DNA of 64,000 bases, taken from contig JAQOTA010000015.1 of the NCBI GenBank assembly GCA_029532415.1, positions 1,302,001 through 1,366,000 of the forward strand, given 5' to 3'. The translations under genes and the position numbers were made by a program. The notes below the pieces were generated by a model. The model ran no database searches. It had not been told where the DNA came from and saw only the letters and a list, made by a program, of their open reading frames with translations. The first letter of the stretch is position 1. Each line of letters starts with the position of its first letter. Positions 55,646-64,000 of this stretch are shown here, in pieces. Origin of the DNA: Marasmius tenuissimus (lineage: Eukaryota > Basidiomycota > Agaricomycetes > Agaricales > Marasmiaceae).

Positions 55646-56188
55646 GAATATTCGTCTTTGCCAGCCGCTTGAGGGCAGGTCAAAGGGCCAGACTCGCAAC
55701 CTAAATTACAACCATTGTCAACGAACCACCACAAGTGGCCGTCATTGTCAACTCAGCGCTCATTTTCGCAACAAGCCGACGCGTGGATCCATCGAATCAA
55801 AGCGTAAATGTGAGCTTTGTAGCACTCACGAGCCCATTCTTTCTCACCGATAAGTCTAAGATTTATAGTAATACCCTTGTCATTGCTGGCCTACATTCTT
55901 CTCTTCGCAAACTTGGAACACACGCGCCTCTGAGCCACTCTGCTCCAGTAATCTATCACGACGCGACACATCAGCTCCATCGCCCCATGACCACCAATTT
56001 GCTCTCCGAGATTATGGGTCTCTTCCGGAACACTATTACGAGCTCCGGTCGCCATGTCGTCTCTCAGTTCCTGCTAGACTCTGAACGCGAAATTCGTGAA
56101 TGCGACGCCGAGATGAATAGGCTACGGACCGCGATGATTCATTTACTGGAGAACAGGAAGAAAGGGTTGCAGAATACTGCAGAGATGT

Positions 56189-57353
56189 AAGATGTAAGAT
56201 GTAAAACCTGCGGTGGTCCCATCTAGGAACTGCAGGGGTCCGTAGCTCGTGCGATGGCCATTTCAGTCGCACACTACGGCACAGATGCAACCATGCCCTT
56301 TCGACAGATACTTTCCAGTATCTTCTCATGAGCCAATGATATACATCTGTGGGGTTTTCATTATCTTTGGTATGGTCTTCAACACTCTCGGATGTGCAAG
56401 TGGGTTTGGTGGTTGGTAAGTATCGAGTTAAACCGGGGTTACAGTGCGTGAAACAGTCATTGATACGAAGGATCATAATTATCTAGCATGTTATCATCTC
56501 CGTCTTCGGGCACGATAAAGGCCTCGGGTACCCCGTCGTCTTGAATTGGCATATTAAGACTGGCAATGTCACATTAAGAGGGAATGTGAACAGGTACCTC
56601 AGAGAAAATTTCAAGGGCCTAGCAGAACCGGTTGTGGAAGGGGGTAGGTCGCGCTGTAGTTGAGACATCTAGTCTCCACCGGTGTTGTTGGTGTGGGCGC
56701 CTGGACCGTGCCTGTAGGTCATCTGGTCTTTGTGACCTGTGCGCGTGAACAGCAGCATGGGAGTGCACCGCCAGGTCGTGTGGGAGCTGAGTCAGTTTCG
56801 TTTATTGTTTCCTGAGACATATTCAGGCGACGGTGCTGCAGCAATGATTCTCTGCGAGACGACAACTGGGAGCAGCTAGGGTGAGGGCCAGCCGGAAGAG
56901 CTTTACTGGCAGAGCTTTCGACGAGGGAAAGGGTCGTCGTTGACACATTGAGATACCAATCGTGCAGAACCACCGGCCTTACGCTGACGTATCTCTGCCA
57001 GTAACCTCGCTTCAGGAGGAGGGCGAGTGTAGTCTATAGTAGATTTTATTCCGTAAGTGGTAGTGCGACGTGAGAGGGACGATTGAGCGTTGTGGGCGTT
57101 TGGATCAGGTAGTAGCAAGGGGTAGAGGTGAGGTGAGGAATTTCTCAAGCTCGCAGTATGATGCCTTGCGCCCGTTCTCCACGAGAAGTTCGCTGGAGGG
57201 GTCATCTTCGTGCATCAGAGCGGTCGTGAGTCCTCCCACACTCTCCTTCTCCTTCTCCCGATGTCGACGAGGGCCTTTTACGCTTTCTTCGTCGTCGGCG
57301 ACCGTGGGAAAGTAGGTGATCATGGACGTATTGGGTAAAGAGAGACTCGATGT
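56189..57353. mobile_element. Insertion A in F-box copy C
   Basis: About 1.16 kb separating the coiled-coil and F-box pieces of copy C. GATGT occurs at both edges (56184-56188 and 57349-57353), a possible 5-bp target duplication; the left edge then repeats GATGTAA. No terminal inverted repeats seen. Minus-strand frames (for example 57105-57323, ADDEESVKGPRRHREKE) look protein-like but are unknown, so it may have captured gene sequence. Confidence 0.5.
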
Positions 57354-57455
57354 CGATCCTTGTTGTCACCTGTTCATCGATTACCGCCGGAGGTCCTCGC
57401 AAACATCTTTTCGTTTGCTTGTGAACCGAATGATATCAAGCCTGCTTCACCAGAA

Positions 57456-58850
57456 AATGTGTACCTAGAATTTGATAACTCGTGAGCAATTACAGCGTAT
57501 GTGAGAGTATATGAGAAGGTGGGCTGTGCATGAGCACTTGTGAGCAGCTGTGAGGCTCAGGCTGGTTCATAAGCGCTCATGAGTATCTGTGAGTCTACAA
57601 TCACCTCACGAGTTGTCAGAAGCCAGCTTGAGCCTCACAGTTGCTTCATGACAGCCCATGACCTATTCGCGGGCCCAATCTGAGTCTTACAAGCGGAAGT
57701 AGCGCCAGGCGCTTGATTTCTCCTGGGCGTTAGACGAAATGGACACCGCGTGGAAAGTTTCATGGACATGCGGACTACACAGCCACCTCATCCCACCCTT
57801 GTACCGCACCCACCCGGCAACGACCTCATCCTTGCCCTTGCCCACTCTGTTGATGCTGGCACCCTACCGCTCTCATTGCCATGGACTCTGAAGGAACTTT
57901 CAAGCCACGAATTACCCAGATAATGAATTGGGTATCGTCAGTATGGGTCACGGTTGAGGTATGTTGCTGGGGTCTATTTTCTATGCCCATTGCCCATGTT
58001 CAATGCCATCTTTGTTACTCCAGGCTTCAAATAGAAGGCTCTGAAAGTATCCATCAATACTTTCTCCCTTTGCAAGTAATTGGCAGTGAACTGGACCGCT
58101 GGAAGTACCGTCGAACGTGCACTTGGACAAACGTGATCAAGCCTCAGGGTCCGTGCACCACCGACGTCATGATGAAGCTGGCGGGCTAAGGATTGCCGTT
58201 TATAGGCAAGAAAAAGACGGCGCACGGACCACCTCAAGGGGTATAAATACCTGGTCGTTCCTCTCATACATCCCCACAATTCCTTCCACCCTCATTCTCA
58301 TTCCCTTATTTAATAGCCGAGACCGCACACTATTTCACGGAAGGATATCTGATGCCAACGTGCCGAAGGTGTGTTCTTGCCCTCTTAACATTCTCGATAA
58401 GCAGATCCGCTGATATCGACGAATCCCAGTGTAGTAGGACAACACCCCAGACTCCAGTTGAAGGCCGATTGAGGCTGAGTTTAGCGAACCCGCGAACGGA
58501 GATGACGGATTTTGAGGTCGCGTATGTCGAATATCGTCAATAATAATTAGATCGCGTGTAATCAGGTTGTCTAGCTAATCGGTAATCACAACTTTATATA
58601 CGGGACTACTGTGTATTGATTTTTTAAAATTATATTCGGTGGAGTGCTTATGTGCAGACATGAGGACAGCTAAGCCCATGAGTGCTCAGTAACGCTGGCT
58701 TGTTCATGATCACTGTGAGATTCACGGTGCTCACGAGCGCACATGAGAAAAAAGGTGTCCCATATTCACTTGTGAGCAGCCCCGAGGCTCACAGTGCTCA
58801 TGACCGCTCATGAGCAATTTCGGCGTTCGTGAGCGGTCAGAATCTAGCGA
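57456..58850. mobile_element. Insertion B in F-box copy C, with subterminal repeats
   Basis: About 1.4 kb between the F-box and LRR pieces of copy C. Both ends are crowded with short related motifs: TGTGAGC, GCTCACA, CTCATGAGC and CTGTGAGGCTCA in the first 200 bases, and the same set in the last 200. The outermost bases are weakly inverted (TAGAATTTGATAACTC against TAGATTCTGACCGCTC). No transposase. The interior carries a TATA box and a small ORF. This reads as a non-autonomous DNA transposon; exact borders are uncertain by about 10 bases. Confidence 0.6.
58241..58543 (+). CDS. Possible small gene inside insertion B
   Basis: GTATAAATAC at 58241 lies about 110 bases ahead of an ATG at 58352. 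The 63-codon frame encodes MPTCRRCVLALLTFSISRSA, a weak signal-peptide-like start, followed by a hydrophilic part ending DFEVAYVEYRQ. The sequence between TATA and ATG is CT-rich, like a fungal leader. No family recognised, and a chance frame is possible. Confidence 0.25.
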
Positions 58851-60139
58851 CCCTTGTTCTGGTGTTACCTTCCCGATGACCTCCGTTTATCTATGGTGTG
58901 TGGGCGTTGGCGCGGGACCGCATTGGCGACATCCAGCCTCTGGTCATCAATGTTCATTCCATTCAAGACTTGGAATGGCAAATTTCCGGTTTTAAACCGA
59001 GTGGTTCGGCTTTTCATGGAGCGGTCGGCAACATGCCCATTGCGTCTTAAACTGGATTTCTCCGGGGTCACACCTACGATGGAGATGGAGATGTCCTCTG
59101 CCTTGAGCACTCTAGCTCAACATTGCGCTAGGTGGGTAGATGCGGAGCTCAGACAGCCACTTACCTGGAGCCGCTCTCGCAGTGCGGAGGCTTTTTTGCA
59201 ATGCAAAGTCTCCGCTTCATGAATACCACCTCAGAGTTGCCGCAACTGATCCTCTTGAATCTATTCAAACGAAGTCCATCCCTCCATACCTTTTCGATGA
59301 CCGCGCGGTACATATCGGATAGTGATGGTCACCACGTCGAGCTCCCGTGGAAACGGATCCTAAGCCTGGAGATTGCAACTTTAGGTCCATCTGAAGTACT
59401 GTGGTTTTTAGTCAAATTCCCCAACGTAGAGAAGCTCGATCTCTCCCTAACCATGAAGGACGGGGCACATCTCCATCACACTTCCCAAACGATAAAATCC
59501 CTCTCGCTCTGGGAGCGTGGCGGTCCGAAAGCTCTCGAAGTGACGCCACGATACTTCACCCTCCCCAACCTAACCGCTCTCAACATCTCAAAGTCATACT
59601 GGAACTCGTCTACTCGAGTGTGGAACGAGCGTGCAGTTGCGGACTTTTTGACGCGCTCTGCCTGTTCTCTTACCTCCCTTTATCTATCTGAGGTCCCATT
59701 GCGAGACCGGCAGGTGATCACACTGCTAGAGCTCACGCCTACGCTTACTATCTTCAAAATAGACGAATATCGGAATATGCCACCGGGGGACTGGCTCATC
59801 ACCGGGATGTTCCTCCGCCGTTTTGTCGTTGTTCACGAGCCTGAAAGCCTCCTTTCCAGTCGTACCTTCCCGTCTCGTCTCGCTGACGTCGCATTGCGGG
59901 TTACGCAGAAGGATGGACTGGTCGAGAAGGATTTCTTCGACATGGTCTCGACTCGGTGGCTGCCTGATGCCGACCAGGCGAAGAAATTTGGAGTAGACTG
60001 TCTGCGGTCTGTTCGTATCACAATCGAAGCTAACGGAGATTCGAATTCGACTGTTGGTGGTCATGGATTGAGTTTAGACTCGTTGGAGTGTTTCCGGGAT
60101 GCGGGATTGAGGCTGGATATTTATCAGATAATTCCTTAA

Positions 60140-60603
60140 TTTCGGTTTCTTATGCTGAGCTTCACTGTTTATTCTCACCCCGTGTCTTCGCGTGTACCAA
60201 CTTTACGCACCAATCGCTTTTCAATACACAGTTGCATACTGTACGACTGCATCATCTGAGATAACCAGTCTTCGACCGTCTGCTTGCTGGCCGCCTGTCT
60301 AAGAAGGCCCAGCATCTGGTCAGAGTCATAGGTAGTGGGGAAAGTTGAAACTGCTCGGTGGTATCAACTGCCCACCAGTCATCAGTGTGGAAGGTGTGAG
60401 GAATCCGACATATACGTTTCACCTGTACTCGTGGTCGATACACAAAAACACCGAGAAATTGTACGCGCTCGAATCGTGGGGATTGTTTTTCAATGTATAC
60501 TAGGATGTTATGGATAGAAGAAAGATGGGTACGAGATAGATCCGGAAAAGCTAGACATGGGAAAGGAGAGAAGCAGAGCGTATTTCACGAACTCCCAAAA
60601 TGT
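60140..60603. other. Convergent spacer between F-box copies C and D
   Basis: About 460 bases of 3' flanking sequence. No feature recognised. Confidence 0.4.
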
Positions 60604-62220
60604 TTACTCATTTATTAGAACAGACCCAGCAATCGACTTGTGAGGGACGTACAGTCTCAGCCCCGCATCTCTAAAGCACTCTAAGGATTCGAGGCTCAGC
60701 CCACCTTCACTAGCGCTGGAATCCGAGTTTTCCCCAGCATTAGTACATGAGAGGGTGATACGAACCGAGCGCAAACATTCCACCCCAATCTCCCGTGCCC
60801 GACCCGCATCTGGAATCCAACGTGAGGAAACCATATCGAAAAAATCCTCTTCGACCACCTCGTTCTTCTGCATCATGTCAAGCACGACGGTAGTCAAACG
60901 AGGTAAGAAGCTGGAGCCCTGGCGCAGGGGCTCGGGTTCGTGGGCTACGATGAAACGACGGAGGAATGTCCCAGTGATGAGATAGTCCCCCGGTGACACA
61001 TCGCGTCGTTCCACGATCTCGAGGCTCTTGAGGGTGGGGATGATCTCCAGGAGTGCTATGACCTGCAAGTCTCGCAGGGCAATCTCCGTGAGATTGAGCG
61101 AGGCGAGAGAACAACCTGATCGTGCCAGAAAATCCGTAATAACCTCCTCTCTCCCAATTGTGGATGCGCGGCGGCCTCCAATGATTGACAGAGATATCAA
61201 TTTAGGAAGGGAGAGATAACTTAATGTGATTGAAACAGCCCGACCCAAAGAATTTGATTCTGTGACGGATAGATATTTTATCGTTTGTGATGTATGGTGG
61301 ACATGGCTTCCACCACCTCGAACGTGGAGGAAAAGTTTCTCCAAGTTGGGGAACCTAGCCAAAAATGACGTTGCTTGAGGCGCGGACGCCAGTCCAATCC
61401 TCAACAACTTGATTTGATTCCACGGGAGGTCGAAACGGTCGTTATGGTTGTCCAAAATACCAAAACCGGTTAAGGAGAGGGCGTGAAGGGATGGACTATC
61501 TTTGAAGAGTTTCAACAATAGAGGGTAGGGTCCGGGCGTGCTAACGCCGTTGATGTCAACACGTTTGAGTTGAGGGAAAGCCCATGCTCCCCTCGAAAAC
61601 AGGTCGAGGTAAATAGAATTGTCTGAAGAATTGCTGAGCAATACATCTTTCCACCGCTCGCAGTTCCCCGCAAGAACGGCTAATATCGAAGAAATACGCA
61701 TCCCCACGTTGGCCGCGAGGCCGACCTGATCGAAGTCGAGACGAAGATGCAGTGGATAGATTGCCGACCGCTCCATGAACAGCTGAACCAGACGTTCCAG
61801 AGTGGGCAATCTATCTCTCCACTCAATGAAGGGGATGTCGATCGAGGACCACAGCCTGGATGTCGACAGCACAACAGTTCGCCATTGTCCGCATACCATG
61901 GACAAACACAGAGTGCTGGGAGGAGAGGAAGGCCTGATACGATTGAATGGGCAAGCAAAGGAAAAGATGTCAACGAGAACCTCCGCTGGCAATCGACGAA
62001 CGGGCGACAATAATGACCTGCATCTCTCCACAGCACTCTTCAGTCCTTTCCGCCTGTTCTCCAATGCATGCATGGTGGTGCGCAGCTTGTTCATTTCGGT
62101 GTCGCATTCACGGATCTCTCGTTCAGTGTCTCGCAGAAATTGCGAGACGATCTGACGATCTGAGCTGGTGACAGTGTTCCGAAAGAGATTCGCGATCTCA
62201 GAAACACGACTGGAGGTCAT
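60604..62220 (-). CDS. F-box-like protein with N-terminal coiled coil, copy D
   Basis: Single exon. I start at 62220 (MTSSRVSEIANLFRNTVTSS) because it aligns with the start of copies A and C; the frame stays open to a Met at 62310. Coiled coil: FLRDTEREIRECDTEMNKL, ALENRRKGLKSAVERC. F-box: SLLSPVRRLPAEVLVDIFSF, followed by LCLSMVCGQWRTVVLSTSRL. The leucine-rich part has SLNLTEIALRDLQVIALLEI and SLEIVERRDV. The end reads SLECFRDAGLRLYVPHK. About 538 residues with an intact frame. It is closest in N-terminal sequence to broken copy C, so the two are probably recent duplicates in inverted orientation. Confidence 0.85.
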   Translation of the reverse strand: MTSSRVSEIANLFRNTVTSSDRQIVSQFLRDTEREIRECDTEMNKLRTTMHALENRRKGLKSAVERCRSLLSPVRRLPAEVLVDIFSFACPFNRIRPSSPPSTLCLSMVCGQWRTVVLSTSRLWSSIDIPFIEWRDRLPTLERLVQLFMERSAIYPLHLRLDFDQVGLAANVGMRISSILAVLAGNCERWKDVLLSNSSDNSIYLDLFSRGAWAFPQLKRVDINGVSTPGPYPLLLKLFKDSPSLHALSLTGFGILDNHNDRFDLPWNQIKLLRIGLASAPQATSFLARFPNLEKLFLHVRGGGSHVHHTSQTIKYLSVTESNSLGRAVSITLSYLSLPKLISLSIIGGRRASTIGREEVITDFLARSGCSLASLNLTEIALRDLQVIALLEIIPTLKSLEIVERRDVSPGDYLITGTFLRRFIVAHEPEPLRQGSSFLPRLTTVVLDMMQKNEVVEEDFFDMVSSRWIPDAGRAREIGVECLRSVRITLSCTNAGENSDSSASEGGLSLESLECFRDAGLRLYVPHKSIAGSVLINE

Positions 62221-62707
62221 GTTGGCGTGTGTTGAACGTGGTAGGACGCGCTCGCGTGAGTGCATGATCTGCCTATAACCTGCCCTCAAGTCGTCGATGC
62301 GATCGAACAACCATCAGGCGCCGGCTCGAGCGCTCAAGCTACAAGTCCAACAAACTTCAGATTTCAGCTTCAAGTTTGCCCTTTCACTTGCCTTTTTTAT
62401 CTTTCAAATTCTCTCGGTGACAGGCCTGACCTGGGCCTGACGACAACTATACGGCCACAACGGGATGCTCTGTATCTGGCTGCGGCTGAAATCTTACGAC
62501 CGCTAGCTACCGTCTGAGCCATAAAAGGTGATGGTCATACTCAAGCTGGGGAGAAGTCAAGAACGTAATACGGAAGTCCGATGAGCTTCTTCGTTGTAGC
62601 GGTTTCGAGGCGAATTGCCTCTCTTTTCGCTACCTCTGTCACCTGCAAATTACACCCCCGTCTGCGACCCTGCTTCAGCGAAGACAAAGCTTTCTACCCA
62701 CTCAAAG
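62221..62707. other. Divergent promoter region
   Basis: About 490 bases between F-box copy D and the small plus-strand gene. No coding resemblance seen, though an upstream exon of the small gene could lie here. Confidence 0.35.
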
Positions 62708-63158
62708 ATGTCTCTGCCATTCGGCATCAATCTCTCGTACATAATTCTCACTCCAAGGCTCGTCAAACTCCCTGGACAGACTCAGAGTCATAAGGCGGAG
62801 CCGGGTTCACCGCCAGCTTCACCAAGGAAGCAGAGGGCTGGGACGTATGCATTCCTGGTTTTCATGCCTGGCGTGCGGGCACTCACACAAGAACGTATCT
62901 AGGAGTCCTGGACGCTGGCTAGGCCGACTCGTCAACCCGCTGCGTAACCGCAGTCGATACATTCGAAAGTCAGAGACCTCATCAGGTAGCAACGGCAATC
63001 ATAACAATGCACCACTTCTCGAACACCAAGAAGCCCAGGAGCGACACAGTGCTGGCTACATGTCTTCGCGGAATGACTCGTATGTGGATGTGGAGACGGA
63101 GATGAATTCAGAAGACGAAATAGGCTCAGATGCTACTGTTATTGGAACCGCTCTGTAG
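62708..63158 (+). CDS. Small hypothetical basic/acidic protein, two exons
   Basis: Starts MSLPFGINLSYIILTPRLVK. An intron from GTATGC near 62848 to ATCTAG near 62900 joins QRAGT to SPGRWLGRLVNPLRNRSRY. The end is acidic (DVETEMNSEDEIGSDATVIG) and stops at 63156-63158. The splice keeps one frame for about 125 residues, whereas unspliced frames stop early. Not recognised. The first 20 residues are mildly hydrophobic but not a clear signal peptide. Confidence 0.45.
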
Positions 63159-63540
63159 GTCGCACGAAACGGTGGGTATTGTCGTCTAGATTTCGTGGCT
63201 CGGGTGAAGTATAACATCTGTTTTGTTAGGCTCAAGCTTACCATCATCAGGGCTAGCAGTAAGGGAGAAGGAAAAGTAGGGGTAAAGACAAAATTTGGAA
63301 CGATTAATGTAAACGAAATCTATGTATAGTTGTACACCATATCTCGACGGTATATCATTATGCCTAAAGTAATTGGACCCAGAACAAAAGAGAATGTGCA
63401 TATGTATAGCTCCTTAACGACAGCTGCTTGAACGACAGTAAATGAACCAAAACAGATAGAATGAGGATAACTTATGCAACAAAAAGAACGTGGGTTTAGA
63501 GCGAGAACCTGTCCATTGTCATTATCAACTACGAGGTCCG
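63159..63540. other. Convergent intergenic spacer
   Basis: About 380 bases, AT-rich, with no coding feature. Confidence 0.4.
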
Positions 63541-63999
63541 TCAAGTCAAGCCGCCCATCTCATCCGCACTGGTATTCCCCGCGCCATTGCCATTAAACAT
63601 GGCCTTGAGCGTCATATCATTCCTCTTCTGCCTCACCCGTTCTGCCTCCTCCGCCCCTCCCGTCATCTTCAGCTTCTTCTGGCTCACAAAGTCCGTAAGC
63701 TCCTGCTGTAACTCATCGGACCGGCTCGCCAACTCCTTCTGCCTACTCTTCTGGCTGGCCTCTATCGCCTTCATCCTCTTCTCTGGGTCCACGTTCGCTC
63801 CCTTGATTTCCAACATCACATTGCTCAACCCCCCATTCCCTTCCTCAGGTGGTGGAGGCCTGAATCCTCTCCCATTCCCTATACGTTTCCCTGATCCCGT
63901 CCCACGAAGCTGAACAACCTGCTCGACATGCCCGAACACCTCCACGACTGCTCGATAGTCCTCAATCAAATCACCCAGGAACTCTTCCTGGTGCGTCAT
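63541..63999 (-). CDS. C-terminal part of an unrecognised coiled-coil protein
   Basis: A 152-codon open frame reaching the right edge of the window. A Met at 63999 could be the start, but the gene more likely continues beyond it. Visible sequence: LIEDYRAVVEVFGHVEQVV, a Gly/Pro-rich linker (GFRPPPPEEGNGG), then a charged helix with coiled-coil character (DPEKRMKAIEASQKSRQKEL, SDELQQELTDFVSQKKLKM), and an end of DEMGGLT. No introns in this part. The family is not recognised. Confidence 0.6.
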   Translation of the reverse strand: MTHQEEFLGDLIEDYRAVVEVFGHVEQVVQLRGTGSGKRIGNGRGFRPPPPEEGNGGLSNVMLEIKGANVDPEKRMKAIEASQKSRQKELASRSDELQQELTDFVSQKKLKMTGGAEEAERVRQKRNDMTLKAMFNGNGAGNTSADEMGGLT

Positions 64000-64000
64000 G

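Larger units (their letters stand above)
55987..60139 (+). pseudogene. F-box-like gene, copy C, split by two insertions and frameshifted
   Basis: Three pieces in the same orientation together cover one F-box gene. Piece 1 (55987-56188): MTTNLLSEIMGLFRNTITSS through the coiled coil to KKGLQNTAEM, then stop. Piece 2 (57350-57455): CRSLLSPVHRLPPEVLANIF, then SFACEPNDIKPASPE, the F-box core. Piece 3 (about 58855-60139): LPDDLRLSMVCGRWRGTALA onward through the leucine-rich region to SLECFRDAGLRLDIYQ. No piece overlaps another, and each resumes close to where the last one stops relative to copies A and D. Piece 3 has a further frame change near 59150-59160. The frame also differs across the first junction. 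Clearly non-functional as a whole; piece 1 or the last 335 codons could still be transcribed. Confidence 0.82.

Noticed and set aside
1..64000. CRISPR arrays, rRNA, group I/II introns and telomere repeats
   Set aside because: Looked for by eye. No regularly spaced repeats, rRNA core sequences or TTAGGG runs were seen.

Overview
The window is nuclear DNA of a filamentous basidiomycete, most likely an Agaricomycete (mushroom-type) fungus. The genes are cut by many introns of about 45-65 nt with GT-AG ends and CTNAC-like branch sites. Several families typical of Agaricomycetes are present: coiled-coil F-box-like proteins, a DUF6533-type serpentine protein, and tandem P450s. I saw no bacterial operons, CRISPR arrays, rRNA or convincing tRNA genes.

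Left part, 1-21.5 kb: mainly housekeeping genes. In order these are an acyl-CoA synthetase running off the left edge (-), a nucleostemin-type GTPase NUG1 (+), an orphan ORF at 5.5-6.2 kb (-), LC8 dynein light chain (+), the scavenger decapping enzyme DcpS (+), an Axl2-like cadherin-fold membrane protein (-), and the complete acetyl-CoA carboxylase ACC1 (+).

Middle part, 21.8-43 kb: a catabolic or secondary-metabolism neighbourhood. It holds two tandem epoxide hydrolases (the second with an in-frame stop), two tandem P450s of one family, an amidohydrolase divergent from the P450s, a one-TM protein, a DHA1-type MFS transporter, the riboflavin gene RIB3 and a DUF6533-type membrane protein. The sequence CCCACG(C/A)ACG lies upstream of both hydrolases and both P450s. 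A small TA-flanked inverted-repeat element lies at 33.1-33.6 kb.

Right part, 43-64 kb: a repeat-rich, gene-poor accessory region. A block of about 6.5 kb (43.29-49.83 kb) is bounded by diverged inverted repeats of about 400 bp. Its only gene I can support is a three-exon gene for a protein of about 70 residues. Four related F-box-like genes follow. The two outer copies are intact. The second has two single-base frameshifts. The third is split by two insertions and also frameshifted. One of those insertions, and a separate element at 54.8-55.6 kb, carry dense arrays of short subterminal motifs typical of non-autonomous DNA transposons. The window ends with a small hypothetical gene and the C-terminal part of an unrecognised coiled-coil protein.

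Exon joins were made by eye from splice consensus and family resemblance. Outer coordinates are firmer than individual splice sites.
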